Part shown: positions 1 through 11,000 of the stretch, in pieces
How positions within the stretch are numbered: position 1 is the first letter of the stretch
Layout: the number at the start of each line of letters is the position of its first letter
Assembly (NCBI RefSeq): GCF_029227915.1
Contig: NC_079876.1
Span: forward strand, 12,586,001-12,650,000
Length of the DNA stretch: 64,000 nucleotides
Direction: 5' to 3'
Origin: Hydractinia symbiolongicarpus
Taxonomy: Eukaryota; Cnidaria; Hydrozoa; Anthoathecata; Hydractiniidae
The notes under the pieces: generated by a model
Databases searched by the model: none
What the model saw: the letters and a program-made list of their open reading frames with translations, nothing else
What the model was told of the DNA's origin: nothing
Program-made: the position numbers and the translations under genes

Positions 1-275
1 GGCTTCTTTAAATATTTATTATTATTATTATTTAAGCAGATGCTCATTTTTCAGTGCTGCTTATTGCTTACTAACTACAACCTGTTAGTGTTTGTTATTG
101 CTCTTTAGCACCAGGTGAGGACCAAGTTTTAACTTGTATCTCCTCCTTTATACCGCCACTCTTTAAGTAAAGTTTAAATCTCCATTAAGACACCTATTTA
201 CCATGCATGTTCTTACAATTTAAATATGCTAAATAGTTTTATGTTTTTTTTCTTTAGTTTAAAATTAAACATAAA

Positions 276-3200
276 ATGGGAAAAGTTCCTACTCCTGGAC
301 ATAAGAAACGCAACAAACTGATCCTTTCGTTTGATGACAGTGCACGGAAGTAAGTTATGATTTATCATCCTAAAAGTGGATTGCCTTTATTAAAAGGTTT
401 CACCACCTATGTTTAGTAAATCTAGTTTGTATATTTTAAAGTTTTATAGTTAAATTTTGCTAACCAGCTTTTTTCATTTAATCTATTTCACCTGTACCTT
501 TGTCTTGTCTAAAAGCTTTTTTTGTGTGGAATTTTATGCTTTGTTTGCAACCGCATACACACAGGCAGCAGCTTTTAACAAAAAATAAGAGTAACACTTT
601 TTAACCATATGTGATGCATCTATATTAAATAAAACCTGGCAAAATTTTTGTAAACACAGCTTCAAGCATCAGTACTTGGCAATTAGAAAGGCTGTTAAGT
701 GAGATCAGGCTTGTATTTTATTTAAGAGAATATTTAACTGGTTTTCGAAAGAGGCGGCAACAAAGAAAAGAAAAAGCTCAAACTGAAATCGAGAAAAAAC
801 TGAAAAACAAAATCAGACAAGAAAGAACCAAAGTAAGCAAATTCTATTTTCATCTTTGTATATGCTGAGTTTCATAGCGCATCTAAAGTATGTTTTTCTC
901 ATCCTGTTTAAACCTACACAGTGTATGATAAATGCTTAAATTCACCTTAATCATGATTTAAAACAAAAACAAATTTAAAGCAAATAGATTCATAACGTAC
1001 TAGAGATCTTGTTGTTATGAAGTGAGTTTAAAAATTTAATACAGGATGCAAACATTATTTTGTTATTTCTTAGCTGTCTAAAATTATGTTTGCATTAAAA
1101 ATATTTAGCCTATTCATGTGAAATTCACAATCTGATGCTTTGGATTTTTTTTAAATTTTTATATTTTTATATTCAACTATTTACTTACTGGTACTTTCAC
1201 GTTTTCGAATTCACAAAATTAAATTCCTACAAAAAAGTTTTGAACTTGATTCATCTCTATAATAATAGCCATCATCTACCTGTTTGTCTGTCTGTTACAG
1301 GAAACATGAAATGTAATACCCTGTGGATTTTTTCATGGGTTGACGACTAGTTAAAATAAAATCTTCCAAAATGTAAAGTTTTTAATAATACTCAGTTACA
1401 AATCATCATATTGTTGAAACATTTTGCGAATGGCCTGATTCTCACAAATTTTTCAAAATTTTCAGGCACAAGTACTCTGAAATAGAAAGTATGATACTGC
1501 AGTCATATGGTTATTTCTAGTGTGAATTTCTTATTTATTTATTTAGAAGCGAAAAGCAAATCAAGATAAAATTAATGATATTTTACAAGGAATTCGTAAG
1601 ATTTTTAATATAATTTATTGGGGATGCTTCCTGAACAAATTTTCACGCAATGATTTTTTACAAAAATCCTAGCTTGAAGAGAAAAAATGTTAAGAAATTG
1701 ATTGTCTAAAAAGTGATTAGAAAGCTTATCTCACTGTCTAAAGCCACCCTTTTGTTTGTTTTCAAATCAAACAACATTGTGTTTTTTTTGGTAAAGTTGC
1801 GAGTTTATGTAGTGTCACGCAACCACAAATTAAGCCTTACAAGTTCTATGAGTGCAAGAATCTTAAAATTATTTTTTCTGGAAAATGTGTTTTTTGTAAT
1901 CCGATCTAATTTTCTTTAAAATATATACATTCCACTTTTTTGTTTAGACATGCCATACGACAATATGAACACAACATCCGAGCAATGTGAGAAAGTTGAT
2001 TTTGGTACACACGAGGTCACGATAAAAACAGATATTGATTTCGCGGAAACAGGGTTGATTATGGCACAATCTAAGGTTAACTTTAGGATTTTTTACAAGA
2101 TGTTTGTTTGTTTATTTGTGCTGTTTTGAATTTTAACTAAGCAGCTTCATACGTAAAACAGAAACTGATTTAATTTTTTTTCTCAATTACACGTTCATAG
2201 CTCCTTTGGGTATATATACTCTACAGTGCTAAACACGTCCTAGAATCTCCCAAATAACCTAAAATTAGACCTTAAAATGTTGATTTCTTCTAAAATGATC
2301 ATTCGTTATTTTATTTTATTTTTGAATAGTAACTTTTTATTATTACAAAAAAATGAGGTTCATGTTTTTTTTGATATTGAAACAAGAAAAGACTTAATTC
2401 AGACAATTAATTCTGATATATAATAGTAAAGCACGATTTACTTGTTACGTGGTGTCATTAGTAAAGAGTGAGCCAATGACATAAATTTTTAGGATTTACG
2501 TACAGGGCACTTTTGTTACACTCATAAGCGCAAGAAATGCACACATAAAATTTGGTACTTGTTACAATAATACCACTGGGTTTGTTTACAAAAGAGAACA
2601 GCCTCGACGTTGTTTGATGTTGTTCTTACAGGTAGCTTAGCTACCCTATTGCTAGATTTAGGATTAAACTAGCATTTATTACTTAATACTCAGTAAAATA
2701 GGACAAGTTTGAATATTAAACTTTTTCACTATAGCTAGCTGACTAAAGTATGAAAGGACAAGACTGGGCTTTTTAGCTGGGTTAAAAGTCAAAACTTAGG
2801 AGGAAAATTACATCACAGTTTTTAAAACTATATTACACATGTTTGAGAACACCTCCTGGGGAAATTCATTGTTCATCAAGTTACCCCATATGGGTAATAT
2901 GGAAGATTTCTTCATAAAAAACATCAGAAACTTTTTCATGTGGATTACTTTCACATTAACAAAAATTAAAAAATTTAAAGATAAACTTTTGCGATTTTGT
3001 TATTTATTAGTTTTCAAATTTCTCGCTGGAAAGTTTTAAGGTTTAAAACCCATGTTCCACAGTAACTTTTCGTCCTTATTCTAATGTCATGTCATATTCA
3101 TGTAAATCCAATGATCTAAGCCACGATTCCTTAGCTTCCAACGCTTCTCGTTCACAAGTTTTACCGCTAGCCAATATGATGGACAACGTCGAGGAACCCT

Positions 3201-3859
3201 TGGTAATTTTGAAAAAATGTGGCTCTGCCTTACGATTTTCAGATTTTTGCTGCTTATATCAGCATATCTTAGCCCTCGAGTGCCACACCTCCGTATATAT
3301 AGGAGTTAATTATCCTTAATTATTAGTAACTTCATTCCTCCTTTAAAACTTTCTAAAATATGGAACAGTTTTTATACCTTTTTTAGTGCTTTCTCCTTAA
3401 ATTTCACCTAAGAACCTCCGAACCTTCTTCTAAAATCCCTGAATATTATGAATTTAAAAAACTTTGACCACTTGGTTATTTGGCATGTATAGCGGCAGTT
3501 TTTTAGTATTTGAAATGGGCATTGTTTTTGTTTGTGCAGTGTTTTTTTAAAAATATTAGTTTGTTGTTGTTTATACTGCTCCTGGAATAACCTAAATGTT
3601 GAATGATGTGTTATATACACATTGTAGAACTAGCTATAAGTTCCCTGACCCTCTTTGTTTGTTTTATTTTTATTTTAACATTGAATTTATTGATTGATGT
3701 TTCTGTGATTATCTTTAGAATGATGAAGTTACACCAGCAAGTTCTAAGCTAAAAGAAGTCAAGAAAAAAGAAAAACCAGTGAAAAAGATGCACAAAGAAA
3801 AACCAGTGAGAAAGATAAACAAATATAAAGGTGGAAAAGTTAGAAGGAAGAAAAAATGA
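276..3859 (+). CDS. NOL12: NOL12/Rrp17-like nucleolar protein, 5 coding exons
   Basis: Coding exons 276-349, 727-832, 1547-1595, 1948-2075 and 3719-3859 join in phase to 165 residues. The N-terminus has LILSFD, then EYLTGFRKRRQQRKEKA, the signature start of the NOL12/Rrp17 family. A long Arg/Lys-rich helix (likely coiled coil) follows, then VDFGTHEVTIKT, matching the family's conserved VxxxxHxVTVxT block, and a Lys-rich tail ending VRRKKK that looks like a nuclear/nucleolar targeting signal. Family members act in the nucleolus; yeast Rrp17 is a 5'-3' exonuclease in 5.8S/25S rRNA maturation and vertebrate NOL12 is needed for pre-rRNA processing. The protein is somewhat shorter than vertebrate NOL12. 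The ATG lies 18 bases after a good acceptor (ends 257), so a 5' UTR exon probably lies upstream, maybe outside the window. Identity is by remembered family motifs; exon joins are seen directly. Confidence 0.88.
1254..1350 (+). mobile_element. Short Helitron-like element, copy 1
   Basis: A 97-bp unit in intron 2 of the NOL12-like gene. It starts TCTCTATAATAATAGCC and ends with an imperfect hairpin (CCTGTG/CATGGG) followed by GACGACTAG. It is preceded by A and followed by T, the A|T insertion preference of Helitrons. The same ends recur at 4888-5014 and 61653-61824. No coding capacity, so non-autonomous. Confidence 0.55.
2076..3718 (+). other. Intron 4 of the NOL12-like gene, no recognised content
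   Basis: A 1.6-kb intron between the VTIKT exon and the Lys-rich last exon. It has short open frames (2839-3039, 3089-3319 and a reverse one at 3408-3620) with no recognisable motif. No clear repeat ends were found by eye. Confidence 0.5.
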
Positions 3860-3906
3860 GTTGTAGATTTAAATCTTGGGTCATAGATTTAAACCCAGAC
3901 TTGATA

Positions 3907-3912
3907 AATAAA
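3907..3912 (+). terminator. Polyadenylation signal of the NOL12-like gene
   Basis: AATAAA 48 bases after the TGA stop; the expected position for 3' end formation of this short 3' UTR. Confidence 0.6.
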
Positions 3913-4250
3913 GATATCAACAGCTTGATTGTGAAGCAAGAATTAAAAACACGTTGGTGTTGAAAATGTTGCACTGAGAAGTCATGAACACAAATCAAAA
4001 ATGTTTGATCAATTTCTGCTGCAACTGTGCAGAATATTTATTTGGAAAGTTTTTAAAGGACATTGTTGTTTATATCTTTTCCATTTTCTTGGTTGACATT
4101 GAGTAATTTTCTCATTTGTTTACGTTTTCGTATGTAAATACTAGCTACCTGGTATCTTGTGTTTTTTTTATCACTTAAAAAATAATAATGATGTTTCATG
4201 TCTGATATTTTTTTTATGAAATATCTGTTCAACTTATTGACCAGCAAGGA

Positions 4251-4590
4251 CTTAAAGGGGCTACAAACCGGTTAAAATACTCACATTCCGTATATCCCGC
4301 TCACATATTAAATATACGGCAAACGCGTTTTGCGCAATGAACAGACCAGTGCACTTTGCTCGCTGGTTCAATAATTTTTTTTGAAAAGTATATCACAAAG
4401 AAATATTTCAGCGAGTCTCATTCTGGATGAGAACATGACCAACGCTGGAGAAGATAAAAATTCTAAATTCGAGTCTGTAAAATACATACATGCCTGAAAA
4501 ATAGCCAGTTTGTTTTTCGCCGCCATCAGTTCGACTTTCGTGGAATTCACTAAAATCGAAAACCAACAGCCGTTCCGTTGCCCCTTTAAG
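4251..4590. mobile_element. Candidate MITE with CTTAAAGGGGC inverted ends
   Basis: Left end CTTAAAGGGGCTAC at 4251 and right end GTTGCCCCTTTAAG ending at 4590 are inverted copies, so about 340 bp is bounded by short terminal inverted repeats. An open reverse frame (4368-4643) crosses the right boundary and matches nothing I recognise. No clean target duplication was found. Lies between the NOL12-like and zinc-finger genes. Confidence 0.4.
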
Positions 4591-4887
4591 TTTGGTAAAT
4601 TTATTGTAGGAGAAGAAAAAGGGGTCTTCTTTATAAGAAACATAGATTTTTATGGTAAAAAGTTTATGGTAAAATGAATCAAAATTTGGTTTTAGTTATC
4701 AACAATATACTGTTTAATGACTTTTGATAGTTGACTGTGATATAAACTTTTATTTTAAGTCTTCATTTTATGTTCGGATATATATCAAATTTTTATTGGT
4801 AGAGATTTAAATTGTTAACGGAAATTGTGTTTTAAAAAATGAAGTATTGTGTTTAGCACCTGGAAGGCCTGCTACGGAGATGGACTA

Positions 4888-5014
4888 TCTCTTTAATAAT
4901 AGCCATATTCTGTGTGTTCAAAATGGCTGCTTGTAGCTTCATTCCAGGTTCCACACAGAGTTAATAATTTGCTGACGGGTGGCCCCATTGATTTTTCCAC
5001 GGGTAAGCGACTAG
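4888..5014 (+). mobile_element. Short Helitron-like element, copy 2
   Basis: A 127-bp unit starting TCTCTTTAATAATAGCC and ending TTTCCACGGGTAAGCGACTAG-like sequence, matching copies at 1254 and 61653. It sits 70 bases upstream of the zinc-finger ATG, so it may lie in the 5' UTR intron or promoter of that gene. The base after CTAG is A, not the usual T. Confidence 0.5.
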
Positions 5015-5083
5015 AACATTAATAATATCTATACATTACTTGTTTAGCCAAAAAGTTTAAAACAACATGTTTATCAAATAAAG

Positions 5084-8000
5084 ATGAAAACAAACGAAGG
5101 AGGAGAAGGAGGAGCGTTACAAGACGAGAGCAAAGCTGATGTACTAAGGTATGAAGATCTGAAAGAAAGAAGTGGTCAGATTGCTGAAGATCAATTTAAA
5201 GTTGAAGAACACTTGGATGATGTTGAGTGTGACCAAGGCGGACAACAGAACACTGAGAAAAATGTTCAAATAAACACCGTCTACCAAAAAGATAGAGAGA
5301 TCGAAAATTCGGAGCAAAACGATGTAGAGATGGGTAATAAAGAACAAGACGACGGAGAGTTAAATAATGCAGAGCAAAACAATGGAGAGGTGAATGATGC
5401 AGAGCAAGGCGATGGAGAGATGAATTCTGCAGAGCAAGACGATGGAGAGATAAATAATGCAGAGCAAGCCGATGGAGAGATGAATTCTGCAGAGCAAGAA
5501 GATGGAGACAATACGACTGTGTTGTTAGTGGAAGTAAATCTATCAAAAGAAGACGGATCATCAGAAGCTGTAACTTTAGAACTTTTATGCCCCAGCTCTC
5601 TCGTGGTTGAAGAATCAGAGGTATATAGAATTTTTCAGGCATGTGAGAAAAGTGAGACCCGATACCCAATACCCTGACATCAATACCTGAGACCCAATAC
5701 CCTGATATTTTCTTTTAATATATATTTTTTTAATATAAACAATAATAAAACACATTTTATATGCATGTTTCTTCGTTACACGGAAATATTTGTTGCACGT
5801 AATATGCGAATATGGTGCTGGCTCAACAATAGTTTTATATCGCTAGAAACTACAATGAAACTAGCATCAAAAAAATTTTGACTGAATTTTTTCTCTATAA
5901 CCATACCAAGTTGATACATTTTCGTGGGTGTAGTTGAGAAGGAACAAGACATAACCATTATCTGTTCTCGCAGCTGGTGCTGGTTTATTCACTGTTGTTG
6001 AAGGTGGAATATGTTGCCTTGATGCTACTGTTGAAGATGTTTGTATTGAAGGCGCAGATACTATTGCGTTGAATATGAAGTAGTCGGTGAAGCCGTTAAA
6101 ACAATAGTAGGCTGCGATAACGGTATTAAATTGGTAATTGGAACCTTTTTGACGTTAGCTGGCCCTTTTCTTCTACAAGTCGCTTTGTTTTCTTTTTTCC
6201 TGCGTTTTTCTCTTTAGAAAAGTCTACTAAGTTTCTCATATTTTTTTCGCTATGCTTCAAAAAGGTTTGACCAAATTTAACTTGCATGCAATGCCGACAG
6301 TATGCGTGTATATCTCGAAACTTTTAAACCGAAACCAAATTAGAATGTTCTCTTCTTGTTCATTCCAACTGTGAATGGTTGTTCTTCATTTTTAGCATTT
6401 TTCACATCATATGTATCGCCAAATCCTTTAACGGAAGGTACGCCTTGCTTCGAATAAACCAACATATCATCTCTGATATTTTATGTTGAGAAAACAAGAA
6501 ATTAATGAGAAAAAATTAGGATTTTTATTAAAATAAAACATCGCCGAAAAAATATTATGAATAAAAATTCAGGGTATCTGGTCTCAGGTATCGGTGCCAG
6601 TGTATTGGGTCTCGGGTATCACATAGGGTATCAGGTTCCACTTTTCTCATATCCCAATTTTTCAGAGTCTTTTGGTGTTTCGATTTGATGATATATATGT
6701 AGACATCTACATTTTAACTTAGTTTTGTCTGTTAAAATTATGATTTTTTTTCTCTGAGAGAGAGAGAGCTTGTCTTTTTCAGGCTGTTGTCGGATCATGC
6801 GTCAGGTTTATTTCCACAGGAAGCCAACATGTAGTTGTTGTTATTGAAAACTAAAGTAGTCCATCATATGAATTATTTTAACGGTGCTCCACCCTTGTAC
6901 TTTAACAAGGAAATTAATTTTTGCAAATTTCTTAAGTTTTTGTCATTTTCGCAAAAATGAATTAACGCAGAAATTTTAAGTAAATTTGCGAAAATTCTTC
7001 TCCTAGTTTGGCTAGGCGGATATTAATGCAATGTGTATATACATGCTGTGTGGGCTGTATATATGCTGTGCGGACTGTATATATACTGTCAAGGCTGTAA
7101 AAAAGCTTTGCGGACTGTATATATGCCGTGCGGGCTGTATATATGCCGTGCGAGCTGTATATATGCCGTGCGGGCTGTATATATGCCGTGCGAGCTGTGT
7201 ATATGCCGTGCAGGCTGTATATATGCTGTGTGAGCTGTATATATGTTGTGCAGGCTGTTTATATGCCGTACAGGCTGTATATATGCCGCACAGGCTGTAT
7301 ATATGCTGACATATATAGCGCATGTCGGCAACTTGACAATGTCGGATTAACGTATGAAGTAAATTTGAAATATAATACAGTTGACTCTCCGTGATTCGAA
7401 TTCCCACGGAAAATTTTTTTTGTTCGAATTATAGAGAGATTTGAATTATAGAAAGTCCGGGGGGCTTCCACCGAGTCAGGGAAATCAGGGAAAGTCAGGG
7501 AATTTTATCTGACCCATTTTTGGGGAAAGTCACAGCATTTTTTGTCTTTTAACTTGACTTACACTGATAGAACTTTGCTGACAGGCTCTGTTAGTCATTC
7601 AGTGGAACTAACATACTCTTGACCATTTTATGTAGTATATGAATTAAAGCTCAGTAAGTTATGTTGCGACAAATACGGTTTAAACGGTTTTAGTTAATTT
7701 GTTTTTCTCTTTGGCTGTAGAATTCTTGAAAAAGTCAGGGAAAGTCAGCGAATTTGACCTCAAAAAGTCAGGGAAAGTCAGGAAATTTGATACCATATTT
7801 TCGGTGAAAACCCTGAAGTCTCTGTAATTCAAACTTTCAGCTTCAGAGATTGATAAATTCGAATTAGAGAGAGAAATTACGTTAATTTCAAAATCTAAAA
7901 AAAAATTTCAATCTTTATTTTTACACAAGAAGAAACTCTATTTGAAATACGGTTTCATATTTGATTGCTTTACATTGGAGAGGCGGTCTCTTTCAACAAT

Positions 8001-11000
8001 ACGAGTTGCATCACCAAGTACTTTTCTCAGGTCGACACCAAACGATGTAAAAAAGCTGTAATCTTATACGATAGTAATTTGATCGACTTCGCTGTTAGGC
8101 CTTCGCTATCAGAATGTCCATCTTTTTCTTCGCTATCTTCCACTTCCACACCACCAGTAACTTCGTAGAAAGATAAACGTTTTGAAAAATACGTTCGAAT
8201 GACAATTTTTTAATTTTAGAAAAACATTTGAATTTGTCAAAGCCCTGTTTACACTCTAAAATTTGAATTAGGGAGCGTGCTGAAGGGACTGAAAAACTGT
8301 TGGAGTTGTAGAAAGTTTTTTAGAAGAGTTTGTTAAAGAAAATTGACGGTGACTGCGCACTCGTTCGAATTATAGAAATATTCGAATTATAGAGATTCGA
8401 ATTAGAGGGAGTCAACTGTACCATTCTTTCTATCCTCCTGCAAAATGTTACATTGCTACATAGTTCGCATAAGTTTATCTGCTATAGGTACTTAGTACTA
8501 TATATGTCTGAATTATTTTGACATATCTAACGCACCTAAAATGGCATGTGAACTTGTAGCTTAAAATAAGAGAAAAAAAAGTCTTCAAATAGTTTTCTTC
8601 GCAATATTCAATTCTCATGACGTATTAGGACTTCATTAAAATTAATTTCCTTCAGCTATCTGCTGCACTTTGCGGCTGATGTTACAAACTCTCCATCTCA
8701 GCTGTTATTTTCACTACGTTATCAGACATTTTTATTTAAAAATTTAAATTTTTAGTTTATTTATTTTAAATTTTTAGCCTCAGTCTGAAGAAAAAGAGCC
8801 TGGACACGAGAGAGATAAAAGACAATTCGAATGCGATATTTGCCACAAGAGCTTTAAGCAACGTCATCATCTGAAAGCACATCTCATGATTCACACTGGA
8901 GAAAAACCGCATAAATGTGAAGAGTGTAACAAGGCTTTTATAAAAAAGCACGACTTGAAACGTCACATGCAAACTCATGCGAAAGAAGAAACTCCTGATT
9001 CAAAATTAGAAGAGGATTCGAGTAGAAAAATATTTCGCTGCGACGAGTGCGACAAAACGTTCGCGCGCAAGAAAGGATTGGTTGCACATTCGATTATTCA
9101 CAAAGGGCGACAGTTCACCTGTAGTGTGTGTGAGAAGCGTTTCTACCGCGGCGCTGATTTGCAACGCCATGCATTAATTCACACTGATAAAAAACCTCAC
9201 AAGTGTGACACCTGTGGAGAAGAGTTCCGACATAGCTTCTTGTTAACCAATCATATGAAACGACACACGGGTGAAAACCTTCTGTTTTGTTCCTTCTGCG
9301 ATAAAACATTTGTTTCGATTAGCCGTCTTAAACAACATTTTCGGACACACACGGGGGAGAGGAGTTACATTTGTGATGTGTGTGGTGATAGTTTTGTACA
9401 TCACAGCACTTTAAAGTCTCATAAGCTCTCTCACAGCGAGGTGCAGCCTTACACGTGCGATGAATGTGGAAAATCTTTCAACAGGAAATCAAACTTGAAA
9501 AAACATTTACGAATACATAACGACGAAAAAATTTATAAGTGTCACCTCTGCGGAGAAGGGTTTATGCATCACAGTACAATGAAGGCGCATATATTTGTAC
9601 ACGGCGGAGAAGATCCGTTTTCGTGTAATTTGTGCGGCAAGACTTTTAATCGACGTTCGAATTTAAAAAAACATCAACGCATCCACCTCGTTCAAGCCAT
9701 TCAAGAGGAGATCATAACACCACGTGTCGAACGCGCATCCGTAGAAGTGAACACATGTGAAACGGCAGCTATGCAACTCATGACAGAAGACGTGGCGGCT
9801 TGTCGAGCGATAATGAATGAAGATGGCGTCGTTGTTGCGGAGGAATCGGAGTAAGTAGTAAAACATTTGTTTTGTGAAAAAAATATTCTTTATATGCCTA
9901 CTATAAATTTGCGAATTATCAAAAAATTGTCGTTTAAAATGTTTTTGTCAAACTTTTCCTTATTAATAGCTATGTATAGGCGTTTAAAAATTTCACTGTG
10001 ATGTGATCTCGTATCTAGCAAAAATATTTAATTAAATTTTATTTTAACAGAATATAAAAGAAATCAAAATATCGAGAACGATTTTCCTCGCAAGATATAA
10101 AATTCCTGAATTTTGTAAAAATTTATTCTCGCAAAATATTAAAGCTTCTAAATTTCCGAAAATTAATGCAAACGCTTAGCATTTGATTGGCTGAAAATAT
10201 ATCTCACAATTTAATGAGAGTTGCTTCAAACAGTAGATTTCGGCTCATGCTTTCCAAAAAATATTTTTGTTGAATTAACACAATATATTACTTTATTTAT
10301 TTTTTTCTTTTCACGTGAAATTTTACAAAGTTTTCAATTCGTCAAATTTCTTCTCTTTACAAAAGGGCTAGGAAAAGAATTTTTTATTAGTATAAATAAA
10401 TTACATTTCTGGTAAAATTTCACGAATTTTTTATTAACTATATTTCGTAAGGAATAGTCCGCCAGTACTTCATTACGCCAAAATTTATATTTATTACATA
10501 ATCGATTTTTTTCTTAACCCATCCCAAAATTTCGATACGAAACATCACTGTTGTTCGCTCATAATGTATTTCCATTGACTGTATCTACGCTCCCATAAAG
10601 GATTCAAAGTATCGTATGTGAAAAAAGGATGTTGAAGAAAAGAATGACCGATCGTCAACACCAGGTCAGGGTAGCTTCGCCTCGTTATGGTGGTATTAGA
10701 AACAAGCTCTTCTTGTTTCTTACGTCTTCACTTTACCCACACAACATCCTTTCTCTACATACAATACTTTCCAAGACCTCCACTGGATAGTGACAGGCAA
10801 TCTAAAAACAAAATCAAATCTTTTCTAACCCTGCGAAACCTTAAACGGTCTAAGGTTATGTAGCGCAAGTTACAGCACAAATTAAGAAATTGTAAGGAGT
10901 TGGAGGATCTGTGCATCGGTAGCTCAGTCGGTAGAGCGTTCGACTCACGCCCGAAAGTTCATAGGTTCGATCCCACCGGCCGTTGTCTGGTTAGGCAGGA

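Noticed and set aside
4368-4643. 91-codon reverse frame with WFSILVNSTKVELMAAKN
   Set aside because: Overlaps the candidate MITE and its boundary; no known domain or splice support.
5144-5669. Long reverse-strand open frames opposite the zinc-finger exon 1
   Set aside because: Shadows of the acidic coding repeat; the forward frame has splice-phase support.
7041-7300. Regular short repeats as a CRISPR array
   Set aside because: Units are directly adjacent with no spacers and the genome is animal.
7012-7407. Overlapping long open frames on both strands rich in Tyr, Cys, Ile or Thr, Ala, Arg
   Set aside because: They are translations of the 20-bp minisatellite; a period of 20 gives repeats in every frame. 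No start context, splice sites or domains.
10917-10985. Functional tRNA gene
   Set aside because: Acceptor and T stems do not pair and the anticodon stem has a mismatch.
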